Origin: an uncultured Helicobacteraceae bacterium
Lineage (GTDB): Bacteria; Campylobacterota; Campylobacteria; Campylobacterales; Helicobacteraceae
NCBI GenBank assembly: GCA_934668765.1
Contig: CAKUOH010000012.1
Span: forward strand, 1 to 64,000
DNA: 64,000 nt
Reading direction: 5' to 3'
Shown: positions 33,109-40,610 of the stretch, in pieces
Position numbering within the stretch: the stretch's first letter is position 1
How the letters are laid out: the number at the start of each line of letters is the position of its first letter
The notes under the pieces: model-generated
What the model saw: the letters and a program-made list of their open reading frames with translations, nothing else
Database searches by the model: none
What the model was told of the DNA's origin: nothing
Position numbers and translations under genes: made by a program

Positions 33109-33648
33109 TTATTTTATTTTTGCGCCTTCATTTAGCACATCTAACAAATTCGACTTCCTTTTATCAACTTCATTCCTAAAATTTGGCTTGAAATTATTGC
33201 CGATAAGCGGTTTGGCATTTGTCATAGGCGCGTGGCAGAGATTGCAATTATAGCGACTATCCACAATCTCTTTACCTACTTTTTTACTCTTGCCAAATGT
33301 ATCATACAAGTGCGAAGCTGGCACAGGTGTCGCTTTCATCGCTGTGGCATACTCTGGCGCGTGGCAAGTTACACACATATTCATATCCTTTGTAATCTCC
33401 ATCATTCCCTCGACATCGTGGGAAATCATAGGCGGAGCGTTTTCAAATGCGCGCTCAATCACTTGATTTTCTCCCGCTGGAGCAGCATCATAAGTAAAAT
33501 CTTGCAAAGTTACACCCTCTTCATCAACAGGTGTAGTGCGGAATCCGATTTCAGTATCATCAATTCCACTACCACCACAGCCTATCACAACAGCTCCCAA
33601 AAATACCCCAAGCACCAAAGATAGTGCTTTCATTACTACTTCTCTCAT
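33109..33648 (-). CDS. napB: NapB, diheme cytochrome c subunit
   Basis: NapB passes electrons from the NapGH side to NapA in the periplasm. The 179 residues carry two heme c sites, CVTCH (near residue 93) and CNLCH (near 137), with the flanks AFENAPPMISHDVEGM and SRYNCNLCHAP of the family. A strong ribosome site (AAGGAGG) supports the start at 33648, which overlaps the napH stop. The signal region VFLGAVVIGC-GGSG contains a lipobox (V-I-G-C), so this NapB may be a lipoprotein rather than a soluble one. The other known parts of the protein are normal. Confidence 0.93.
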   Translation of the reverse strand: MREVVMKALSLVLGVFLGAVVIGCGGSGIDDTEIGFRTTPVDEEGVTLQDFTYDAAPAGENQVIERAFENAPPMISHDVEGMMEITKDMNMCVTCHAPEYATAMKATPVPASHLYDTFGKSKKVGKEIVDSRYNCNLCHAPMTNAKPLIGNNFKPNFRNEVDKRKSNLLDVLNEGAKIK

Positions 33649-34460
33649 TTTTTGCCTCCTTTTAAAATATCAAAATCATAAATTCCAAATTTCATTGCAT
33701 TATCATCGCATACTTCTATGCAACGACCGCATTTTATGCAATCAATGCCATTGATTGTCCCGCTTTTTGCGCCTACTAAATCCAACACTTGCGATTCAGG
33801 GCAAATCACTATGCACTTATCGCATTTGGTGCATTTATCAGCATTGTGGCGAATCTTTAATAAGCTAAATTTCCCCACAAGCCCATAAGTAGCTCCAAGC
33901 GGACAGATATATCCACAAAAGCCATTTTTCACAAAGAATAAATCAAATAAAAATACACACAAGATTCCAAACACGCCAAAGCCCATACCAAAGATAATGC
34001 CACGATGTAGCATTGAAATGGGGCTAATTAAGTCAAATGCCGCTGTGCCTAAAATCGCACTCAAAACCAAACTCAACGCCAAAACGCCGTATTTTGCTTT
34101 CCTTGCGATATTTAGCTTTTTTGGTGCGGTGTTTTGCGTAAAGATTCGGCGCAAAAAGTTTGCCAAATCTGTGATTAGATTCATAGGACAGACAAAGGCA
34201 CAATATCCGCGCCCCAAAATCGCCCCATAAATAAAAAGCACGATGACAAAGCCAAGCACCGCTTCAGAGCCGATAATCCCACCTGCCAGAAAAATCTGCG
34301 CGATTGATAGCAAATCACTCATCGGCACTACCCAAAAAATCGTGGATTGATTCAAATTGCCTTGAAAAATGCGATAGGAATAATGCGCACACAGCGCAAA
34401 TGCAACCAAAATCGCAATCTGCGTAATGCGCCTAAGAATCAAAAATCGATATTTTTTCAT
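33645..34460 (-). CDS. napH: NapH, membrane ferredoxin-type quinol oxidase subunit
   Basis: NapH with NapG takes electrons from menaquinol to NapB and NapA without NapC, the usual arrangement in Campylobacterota. The 271 residues have four membrane helices, the cysteine pairs GRGYCAFVCPMNL and GFCGYICPLG that mark the family, and two C-terminal [4Fe-4S] sites (CTKCDKCIVICPE and CIKCGRCIEVC). It begins MKKYRFLILRRITQIAILVA. It overlaps napB by four bases and is one base from napG. Confidence 0.95.
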   Translation of the reverse strand: MKKYRFLILRRITQIAILVAFALCAHYSYRIFQGNLNQSTIFWVVPMSDLLSIAQIFLAGGIIGSEAVLGFVIVLFIYGAILGRGYCAFVCPMNLITDLANFLRRIFTQNTAPKKLNIARKAKYGVLALSLVLSAILGTAAFDLISPISMLHRGIIFGMGFGVFGILCVFLFDLFFVKNGFCGYICPLGATYGLVGKFSLLKIRHNADKCTKCDKCIVICPESQVLDLVGAKSGTINGIDCIKCGRCIEVCDDNAMKFGIYDFDILKGGKK

Positions 34461-34461
34461 C

Positions 34462-35235
34462 TTATAACTCCCCCTTATTTAGGTAGTCAATCGCGCTTTT
34501 TGCCTTTTTGTCTACTGCTTTTGGGGCGGTTTGCTCAATCCTTTTTTCATCATCGCGCTCCCAGCCTTTTATGTAGTGATTGCCAATGCTACCTAGCACC
34601 TTGTCTCGTGGCAAAACCATAATCGCGGCTTTTTCAGTGATACAAGCCCTTTCACATTTCCCGCAACCCGTGCAAATATCGCTATCTACGATAGGAAGCA
34701 ACATTGCGTGTTTGCTACTGCGCTCATTGCTTTTGTATTCGAGTTTAATTGCCTCATCGATAAGCGGACAAGCACGATAACACGCATCGCACTGAATCCC
34801 CCAATACGCCACGCAATTTTTGTCATCGACAATCGCCACACCCATTTGCGCCTTGCGAATATCCATAGTCGAATCTTCGCTAGATTTGCCAAGCAACGCC
34901 GAATCTAACGCCTTTGTAGGACACACAGGCACACAAGGCACATCTTCGCACATATAGCAAGGGACTTCGCGTGGGATAAAATACGGCGTCCCCGTAGGCA
35001 TTGAATCTTCTGGCTTTGCAAGTTTTAGCGTCCGATATGGACAAAATGTCGTGCATTTGCCACATTTAATACATAGCTTTATAAACTCCGCTTCGGCTTT
35101 GGCACCCGGTGGGCGCAAAGCTAATGGCGCGGATTTTGCCTTGCTTACATAGCTACTCCAAATAAGCCCACTAAAAGCAAAGATTCCAACACCTTGCGCC
35201 GTTTTTAGCAAGAGACTTCGCCTATTTTTATCCAT
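34462..35235 (-). CDS. napG: NapG, periplasmic iron-sulfur protein
   Basis: NapG carries four [4Fe-4S] clusters and works with NapH in electron transfer to NapAB. The 257 residues start with a twin-arginine-type signal (NRRSLLLKTAQGVGIFAFSG). The clusters are at CIKCGKCTTFCPY, CYMCEDVPCVPVCP, CDACYRACP and CTGCGKCERACI. It lies between napA and napH in the order napAGHBLD. The start at 35235 is 32 bases from the napA stop. Confidence 0.95.
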   Translation of the reverse strand: MDKNRRSLLLKTAQGVGIFAFSGLIWSSYVSKAKSAPLALRPPGAKAEAEFIKLCIKCGKCTTFCPYRTLKLAKPEDSMPTGTPYFIPREVPCYMCEDVPCVPVCPTKALDSALLGKSSEDSTMDIRKAQMGVAIVDDKNCVAYWGIQCDACYRACPLIDEAIKLEYKSNERSSKHAMLLPIVDSDICTGCGKCERACITEKAAIMVLPRDKVLGSIGNHYIKGWERDDEKRIEQTAPKAVDKKAKSAIDYLNKGEL

Positions 35236-35267
35236 TTATTCCCCTATTTAAAAAATTGCGTTACAAA

Positions 35268-38024
35268 TTACGCCTTGTAAATTTTAACCGCACATTTTTT
35301 AAAGTCCGTCTCATTTGACAGCGGACAAGTCGCATCAAGGCAGACTTTATTTATAAACACATTCTCATCAAAGAATGGCACATAAATAAGCCCTTTTGGT
35401 GGGCGGTTTCGTCCCCGTGCATCAATTTTTGCCTTAACGCGTCCGCGCCTTGATTCAATCCAAATCGCATCGCCTTGTTTTAGCCCTTTTGCCTTGACAT
35501 CTTCGTCATTCATATAGCAAAGCGCAGTAGGCACGGCTCGATAAAGCTCAGGCACACGCATAGTCATTGTCCCTGTATGCCAATGCTCCAAAACGCGCCC
35601 TGTGCATAGCCACAAAGGATAATTTTCATCTGGCATTTCCGCTGGGTCCATATATGGACGGAAAAAGATTTTTGCCTTGTTATCAATAGGCACTTTTTTC
35701 TCTGTATCTGGTTTGCTTAAATTGCCCTCTGGAATCGCCTTGCCTTTATTGCCGTAGAATGCAAATGCTTTGCCTTCTTTTTTTGCGTAGAAGTCGTATT
35801 TTGCGTTGAATCGCCACAAAGTTTCTTTGCCATCGACAACGGGCCACCTTAAACCACGCACTTTGTGATAGGTATCAAAGTCAGCCAAATCGTGTGCGTG
35901 TCCTACGCCAAATTTGCGATATTCCTCCCATAAATATTTTTGGATAAAGAATCCGCAACCTTTATAGACTTTGCCATCAGCACCGACAACATTGCGCGAA
36001 TCGCCAAAAACTTCCGTATTATCCACGCCTTTTAGCATTTTGTCCTTAACGCTAAACTTTTTAGCGTCCGCATTTGCATAAAGCACATCATAAAGCGTAT
36101 CACTCTCTTTATATCCCATAGCTTTTGCAGAATCTAGCACAGGTTTTAAGTCCAATTTTGGATATGCCTTGCTCCACACATCTTTTAGTGTGAATCGCTT
36201 CGCAAACTCCATATACTGCCAAGTATCGCTCATCGCTTCGCCCTGTGGCAAAACTTGCTGTTTCCAATGCTGAGTTCTGCGCTCCGCATTTCCATACGCG
36301 CCCCATTTTTCATAAATCATCGCCGTTGGCAAAATCAAATCCGCCACTTTTGCAGAAATGCCCGGATATGGCTCACTAACGACAATGAAATTATCCAAAT
36401 CTCTAGCTGCATTTATCCAATGATTTGCATTTGCGGAGTTATGCCACGGATTATTTACATGCACCCAAATCCACTTAATATTTGAATCTTCCAAATCGCG
36501 CAAGATTTTCATATAAGGCGCACCGACTTTGCCATTTAGTGTCCCAGCGGGGAGCTTCCAAATCTTTTCAGTGATTTCTCTATGCTTTGGATTTGCTACA
36601 ACCATATCCGCAGGTAAGCGGTGGCAAAATGTCCCCACTTCACGCGCTGTCCCACACGCACTAGGCTGTCCTGTAAGCGAAAATGCACCGCTTCCGGGCA
36701 AGGATTGTTTGCCTAACAATAAATGCACCATATAAGCTTGTTCATTTACCCAAGTGCCTCTTTGGTGTTGATTCATACCCATAGTCCAAAAGCTAACGAC
36801 TTTGCGATTTTTTTCAATGTAATAATCTGCTAGTTGTTTTAGCTTTGCCTTGAATGAATCTATGCTTTCATTTGGGTCGCCTTTGGCGAGATTTGCCACA
36901 AAGTCAAGCGTATAAGGTTGCAATGCCTTTTTAAAATCATCAAAACTTATACTCCAATGATTGCCACCTTTTGTTGCATTGTCCATTTTTAGCGTATCGC
37001 CCTCTTTGATTCCTAAATACTGCAAGGTTACGCCTTCATTTTTGCTGACAATTTTGCTAACTTGCTTTGCCACGGTATCCTTTTCACTTGCTTTAAATTT
37101 CGGGTGATTAGGATTTGGGCGCATACCATAGCCGATATTGACAAATCCTGTGGCAAATACGCAATTATCTGCGACAAATTTTTTATCATAAGCATTGCGT
37201 TTGATAATCTCATTTGCGATATAGTTAAAAATCGCTAAATCCGTGTGTGGCTTAAAGATAATCTCAATATCCGCCAAATCCGAAGTGCGATTCGTGTAAG
37301 TCGATAGATTTATAACCTTTACTTTTGGATTTGAGAGTTTGCGATTTGAAACGCGACTCCAAAGCACAGGGTGCATTTCTGCCATATTAGCACCCCAAGT
37401 AACGATTGTATCGGTTAGCTCAATATCATCATAGCACCCAGCAGGCTCATCAATCCCAAAAGTCTCCATAAACGCCACAACCGCACTTGCCATACAATGC
37501 CTTGCGTTTGGGTCGATATTATTGCTTCTAAAACCACCTTTGATTAGCTTTACAATCGCGTAGCCTTCTTGAATCGTATATTGCCCAGAGCCAAACATAC
37601 CGATTCCTGTGGGTCCAAGCTCATCATAAGTCTTTCTAAATTGCTTTTCCATCTCATCAAAGGCTCGTTTCCACGATACGGGCTGAAATTTGCCTTTTTT
37701 GTCAAACTCGCCTTTGCTATTTACGCGCAAAAGTGGCTGTGTGATTCTATCTGCACCATACATAATTTTTGCGCAAAAATAGCCTTTGATACAATTTAGT
37801 CCGCGATTTACAGGCGATTCAGGGTCGCCTTTGACAGCTACGATTTGCTTATCTTTTGTAGCCACCATAATCCCGCAACCCGTCCCACAAAATCGACACG
37901 CTGCTTTATCCCACTTCCAACCTTTTTCGCCCGTTGCGGCGTCCAAAGATTTTGGAATGGAGATTCCAGCAGTCGCTGCTGCACTTGCAACTGCCGCACT
38001 CTTTAAAAACTCTCGTCTTTGCAT
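35268..38024 (-). CDS. napA: NapA, catalytic subunit of periplasmic nitrate reductase
   Basis: NapA reduces nitrate to nitrite in the periplasm using bis-MGD molybdenum and one [4Fe-4S] cluster. The 918 residues begin with a twin-arginine signal ([14 protein letters not shown]). The cluster motif [12 protein letters not shown] with a fourth Cys in GLNCIKGYF comes next, and the probable Mo-binding cysteine is in [15 protein letters not shown] near residue 148. The C-terminal cofactor domain has [19 protein letters not shown]. The length matches campylobacterotal NapA. The operon is headed by this gene; the FNR-type box at 38107-38120 lies upstream. Molybdenum cofactor supply is represented in the window by moeA. 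Confidence 0.98.
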   Translation of the reverse strand: MQRREFLKSAAVASAAATAGISIPKSLDAATGEKGWKWDKAACRFCGTGCGIMVATKDKQIVAVKGDPESPVNRGLNCIKGYFCAKIMYGADRITQPLLRVNSKGEFDKKGKFQPVSWKRAFDEMEKQFRKTYDELGPTGIGMFGSGQYTIQEGYAIVKLIKGGFRSNNIDPNARHCMASAVVAFMETFGIDEPAGCYDDIELTDTIVTWGANMAEMHPVLWSRVSNRKLSNPKVKVINLSTYTNRTSDLADIEIIFKPHTDLAIFNYIANEIIKRNAYDKKFVADNCVFATGFVNIGYGMRPNPNHPKFKASEKDTVAKQVSKIVSKNEGVTLQYLGIKEGDTLKMDNATKGGNHWSISFDDFKKALQPYTLDFVANLAKGDPNESIDSFKAKLKQLADYYIEKNRKVVSFWTMGMNQHQRGTWVNEQAYMVHLLLGKQSLPGSGAFSLTGQPSACGTAREVGTFCHRLPADMVVANPKHREITEKIWKLPAGTLNGKVGAPYMKILRDLEDSNIKWIWVHVNNPWHNSANANHWINAARDLDNFIVVSEPYPGISAKVADLILPTAMIYEKWGAYGNAERRTQHWKQQVLPQGEAMSDTWQYMEFAKRFTLKDVWSKAYPKLDLKPVLDSAKAMGYKESDTLYDVLYANADAKKFSVKDKMLKGVDNTEVFGDSRNVVGADGKVYKGCGFFIQKYLWEEYRKFGVGHAHDLADFDTYHKVRGLRWPVVDGKETLWRFNAKYDFYAKKEGKAFAFYGNKGKAIPEGNLSKPDTEKKVPIDNKAKIFFRPYMDPAEMPDENYPLWLCTGRVLEHWHTGTMTMRVPELYRAVPTALCYMNDEDVKAKGLKQGDAIWIESRRGRVKAKIDARGRNRPPKGLIYVPFFDENVFINKVCLDATCPLSNETDFKKCAVKIYKA

Positions 38025-38078
38025 ACACTACCTCCCTTTAAGATATATTTTTAAAGCACAAGGCTTTAAAACGGCGAT

Positions 38079-38084
38079 ATAATA
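38079..38084 (-). promoter_or_regulatory. Candidate -10 box of the nap operon
   Basis: TATTAT read leftward. Its centre lies 32 bases from the centre of the FNR-type box, the spacing of a class II activated promoter (box at -41.5). Confidence 0.5.
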
Positions 38085-38106
38085 TCGTAATTTTTATAGC
38101 AAAAAA

Positions 38107-38120
38107 TTGATATAAATCAA
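38107..38120. promoter_or_regulatory. FNR/CRP-type box upstream of napA
   Basis: TTGATATAAATCAA is a perfect TTGAT-N4-ATCAA palindrome. It lies 83 bases upstream of napA. An FNR/CRP-family activator of anaerobic genes is the expected partner; none is coded in the window. Confidence 0.75.
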
Positions 38121-38247
38121 CGAATATTATACAAGTTTTTATATATTCTAGTAAGGCTTACAAACTAGCATTTTGCGCGAATTTAGTGAAATTGTATGCG
38201 AATATTTTGCGTGGCGATTCAAAGGGCGAATTTGTAAAATAAATTTA

Positions 38248-38256
38248 TGCTAAAAT
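38248..38256 (+). promoter_or_regulatory. Extended -10 box of the metal cluster
   Basis: TGCTAAAAT lies 29 bases upstream of the first gene of the 38.3-43.2 kb cluster. The following TTGCGCC is also found after the second box at 39493 (TTCGCGCC). Confidence 0.55.
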
Positions 38257-38284
38257 TGCGCCTAAAATTTTTCAAAGGCATAAA

Positions 38285-38644
38285 ATGCAAATCACAATGG
38301 CAGATATTACGCAGGTGGCGGAGTTTTTTAGCATAGTTCATCATATCCCCGGGCGCATTCGCATTCGCATAAATATCGCCAAACTTCCAGCCATCAAAAA
38401 ATGGGCGAAAGAGACGCCACTGCGCGAGATTTTGCCACAAAATGAGAGTGAAAATTTTATCATTACACTTTTGCAGAATCTCTCTGCTGTAAAAAATATC
38501 AAAGTCAATGCGATTGTGGGAAGTGCGACAATCGAGTATGATAAAAATCTTTTTGCGCCTAGTCTGTGGGAGTGTTGGGCGAAAAAGGAAAATTTAGAAG
38601 CGATTTGCGCAAAGCTAAATGAAATGGCGCAAAATTTGGGATAA
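38285..38644 (+). CDS. HMA2-like small protein, first gene of metal cluster
   Basis: The 119-residue protein contains IVHHIPGRIRIRINI near residue 18, followed by a helix, FIITLLQNLSAVKNIKVNAI and GSATIEYDKNLF. That is the beta-alpha-beta pattern of HMA2 domains, which resemble heavy-metal-associated domains but have a G-R-x-R loop in place of the metal-binding CxxC. Such proteins accompany P1B-type ATPases and in ferrosome clusters a protein of this kind (FezC type) is present. A homologous domain forms the N-terminus of the ATPase at 40611. The next gene starts three bases after its stop. It has no signal peptide. Confidence 0.7.
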   Translation: MQITMADITQVAEFFSIVHHIPGRIRIRINIAKLPAIKKWAKETPLREILPQNESENFIITLLQNLSAVKNIKVNAIVGSATIEYDKNLFAPSLWECWAKKENLEAICAKLNEMAQNLG

Positions 38645-38646
38645 AA

Positions 38647-39468
38647 ATGGCAAAAAGCAATAAAGTGTGGGATTTATCACGAATCCAAACGCAAAATTTG
38701 GCGCAAAAAACATCACAAAAATTAACGCAAAATTTGGCGCGAATCTTATATCTTGCGATAAATGAGCGTGAAAAATCGCTGAAATTTTATGAATCCTTGT
38801 GTGATTCGTGGGTGGATTTAGGCGATTCAAACAAAAATTTAGATGAATCTTTGCGTGAAATTTTTGCCATAATCGTGCAAAAAGAGCGCGAAATTTTGGA
38901 AAATACAAAAATGATTTTTAGCGATTTGTGTGGCAAATCAACGCCCAAAAACGCGCTAAAACAAGTGCTAGAAAATAAGTCCATTCTCTTACCAAGTGCA
39001 TTGCCTGAAAATATTTTACAAGAGTTGCAAAATGAAATGGGCGCGGTGGATTTAAAATCGCTAAATATTTTGGCACTCGGCGTTGAATCAAATCATTTAA
39101 AATCCTGTGATTTTCTAATCAAAAAGGCGCAGAATTTGGGCGATTCGCAAGATTTAAAGGCGCAAGATTCGCGCACAATCGACATTCTCTATCAACTTCA
39201 AGCATTAAGCTATAATCATCATATCCCACTACTTCAAGGCAAATCTTTAAAAGAAAATGCAAATCCAAACAGCGCAAATCCCACGAATCTTCCCCAAATA
39301 ACGCTACAAGATTTACTAAATCAAAGTCCGCTTTTTAGCGAAATAAAATCCGCGTTTGATAGCTTTCAAAATCTCTACAATCAAACCAAAATCATTGTCG
39401 CAAAGCTAGAAAAAGGCGAGTTAAGCCAAGATGAATTAGTGGCATTTTTGCAAAAATTGCGATTTTAA
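38647..39468 (+). CDS. Helical protein, possible ferritin-like fold, metal cluster
   Basis: I do not recognise this 273-residue protein with certainty. It is soluble and almost all helical. Four helices carry acidic and histidine residues in a ferritin-like spacing: LAINEREKSLKFYESL (about residues 37-52), AIIVQKEREILENTKMIF (about 78-95), ALGVESNHLKSCDFLIKKA (about 141-159, with E-x2-H) and LYQLQALSYNHHIPLL (about 180-196). This is compatible with the rubrerythrin/DUF2202 type, but the match is weak. Asp/Ser-rich linkers (DSQDLKAQDSRT) separate the helices. It lies between the HMA2-like gene and membrane proteins of the cluster. An iron-handling role is inference. Confidence 0.45.
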   Translation: MAKSNKVWDLSRIQTQNLAQKTSQKLTQNLARILYLAINEREKSLKFYESLCDSWVDLGDSNKNLDESLREIFAIIVQKEREILENTKMIFSDLCGKSTPKNALKQVLENKSILLPSALPENILQELQNEMGAVDLKSLNILALGVESNHLKSCDFLIKKAQNLGDSQDLKAQDSRTIDILYQLQALSYNHHIPLLQGKSLKENANPNSANPTNLPQITLQDLLNQSPLFSEIKSAFDSFQNLYNQTKIIVAKLEKGELSQDELVAFLQKLRF

Positions 39469-39473
39469 TTTGT

Positions 39474-39501
39474 TTGCATTCTTAAAATTTTGTGCTAAAA
39501 T
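39474..39501 (+). promoter_or_regulatory. Internal promoter of the metal cluster
   Basis: TTGCAT at 39474-39479, a 16-base spacer and TAAAAT at 39496-39501 with TG in front (extended -10). It lies in the 65-base gap before the gene at 39534, so the downstream six genes can be expressed separately from the first two. Confidence 0.65.
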
Positions 39502-39533
39502 TCGCGCCATATTTTAAAATCAAAGGAGAGACT

Positions 39534-39851
39534 ATGGCATTACCATTTGTTTTAGGACTAATTATCGGTGGCGGGGCAGTTTATGCGTATAATAATAGAG
39601 AGCAGCTCTCTAAAAATCTCAAAAAAAATAAAACGATAAAAGCAGGTATTGAAAAGGGCGAAGAAGCACTAAAAAGCGTTTCAAACTCACTTAAAAAAGG
39701 TGCGAAAAACATTACTAAAAATATTACAGGCACTGCAAAAAGTGCAACAAGCGCGAAACCAACAGCAAAAAGGACAAAAACCACAAGAAAAAGCGTAGCA
39801 AAAAGCACAAAAGAGCCAACGCTAATTGCAGATTCTCAAACCACGCTATAA
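39534..39851 (+). CDS. Glycine-rich single-helix protein with basic tail, metal cluster
   Basis: The product from the ATG at 39534 (AAGGAGAG before it) is 105 residues. One N-terminal membrane helix, LPFVLGLIIGGGAVYAYNN, has a glycine-zipper-like run. A long basic amphipathic tail follows (EQLSKNLKKNKTIKAGIEKG, then NSLKKGAKNITKNITGTAK and a Thr/Lys/Ser-rich end). The layout resembles YtxH-type and small ferrosome or magnetosome membrane proteins. The basic tail could bind phosphate, nucleic acid or mineral; none of this can be shown here. Confidence 0.6.
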   Translation: MALPFVLGLIIGGGAVYAYNNREQLSKNLKKNKTIKAGIEKGEEALKSVSNSLKKGAKNITKNITGTAKSATSAKPTAKRTKTTRKSVAKSTKEPTLIADSQTTL

Positions 39852-39869
39852 GGCTAAAAAGGACGCACA

Positions 39870-40217
39870 ATGATACTAAATACAGGAACTCCGCGCTCAG
39901 TCGTGGGAAATGCGGTAAGTGGTGGCGTAGCGGGGCTTTTGGTGGCTTCATATATGAATTACAAAGAATATAAAAACGGCAATATCACGCAAAATAAAGC
40001 AATCAAAAACACCATTGCCGTAAGCGCACAGGCGGCGATTGCGACAGGGTGTGCGATAGGTGTGGCAAACGCGCTTGGCAACAATAAGGGCGCGTTTCAA
40101 TCGCTGCTTGAATCAAGTGCGTATATTTTGGCTGGAATCGCAGGTGTGTATGCGATTGACAAGATAAGCGAAATGGGCGAAAATCAAAAATTATTAGGAG
40201 CAAAAAATGGCAAATGA
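39870..40217 (+). CDS. MamC/Mms13-like two-helix membrane protein, metal cluster
   Basis: The 115 residues have a glycine-rich helix (NAVSGGVAGLLVASYMNYKE), a linker NGNITQNKAIKNTI, and two further hydrophobic stretches (AVSAQAAIATGCAIGVANAL and AYILAGIAGVYAIDKI). The pattern of small helices around a short K-x-G-x-I-T-x2-x-A loop is reminiscent of the magnetosome protein MamC/Mms13, which lines the crystal, and of FezA-like membrane proteins. The similarity is by eye only. It overlaps the next gene by 11 bases. Confidence 0.5.
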   Translation: MILNTGTPRSVVGNAVSGGVAGLLVASYMNYKEYKNGNITQNKAIKNTIAVSAQAAIATGCAIGVANALGNNKGAFQSLLESSAYILAGIAGVYAIDKISEMGENQKLLGAKNGK

Positions 40218-40608
40218 AAATTTGGATACACTGCAAACTAATCCATACATAGATTCATATTGTGCGAAATGTGGCGCGAATTTAGGGGCGAATCAAAGTG
40301 CGAATCAAAACGCAAATTTTAGTGCGAATCAAAACGCAAATCAAAGTGGATTTGGCGCGAATCAAAATGCGAATACACAAAATTCCGCTACAAGCGCGAT
40401 TAGCTCGTTTTTAAACTCTGGCAATTCGCAGACGGATTTCCTCAAAGGCGCGTTTATCGGCGCGGTGGCGACTTTTATCCTTACAAACAAAGACGCTCAA
40501 AGCGCGATTTTCAAAGGATTTGCCAAAATTTCAAACCTCTTTGAAATGGGCATAGAAGAGCTAAAAGAGCGATATGAGGACGCAAAAGCAGAAGTGGATT
40601 CAAAATAA
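40207..40608 (+). CDS. Protein with CxxC, Asn/Gln/Ala repeat and one helix, metal cluster
   Basis: The 133 residues start with a single CxxC (YCAKCGANLG). About ten tandem copies of a GANQ/NANQ/SANQ unit follow (residues 24-57), coded by GCGAATCAAA repeats that could change number by slippage. The C-terminal part has one glycine-containing helix (FLKGAFIGAVATFILTN) and an acidic amphipathic end (IEELKERYEDAKAEVD), as in YtxH-type proteins. The start overlaps the previous gene. The CxxC could bind metal. The function is unknown. Confidence 0.6.
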   Translation: MANENLDTLQTNPYIDSYCAKCGANLGANQSANQNANFSANQNANQSGFGANQNANTQNSATSAISSFLNSGNSQTDFLKGAFIGAVATFILTNKDAQSAIFKGFAKISNLFEMGIEELKERYEDAKAEVDSK

Positions 40609-40610
40609 CA

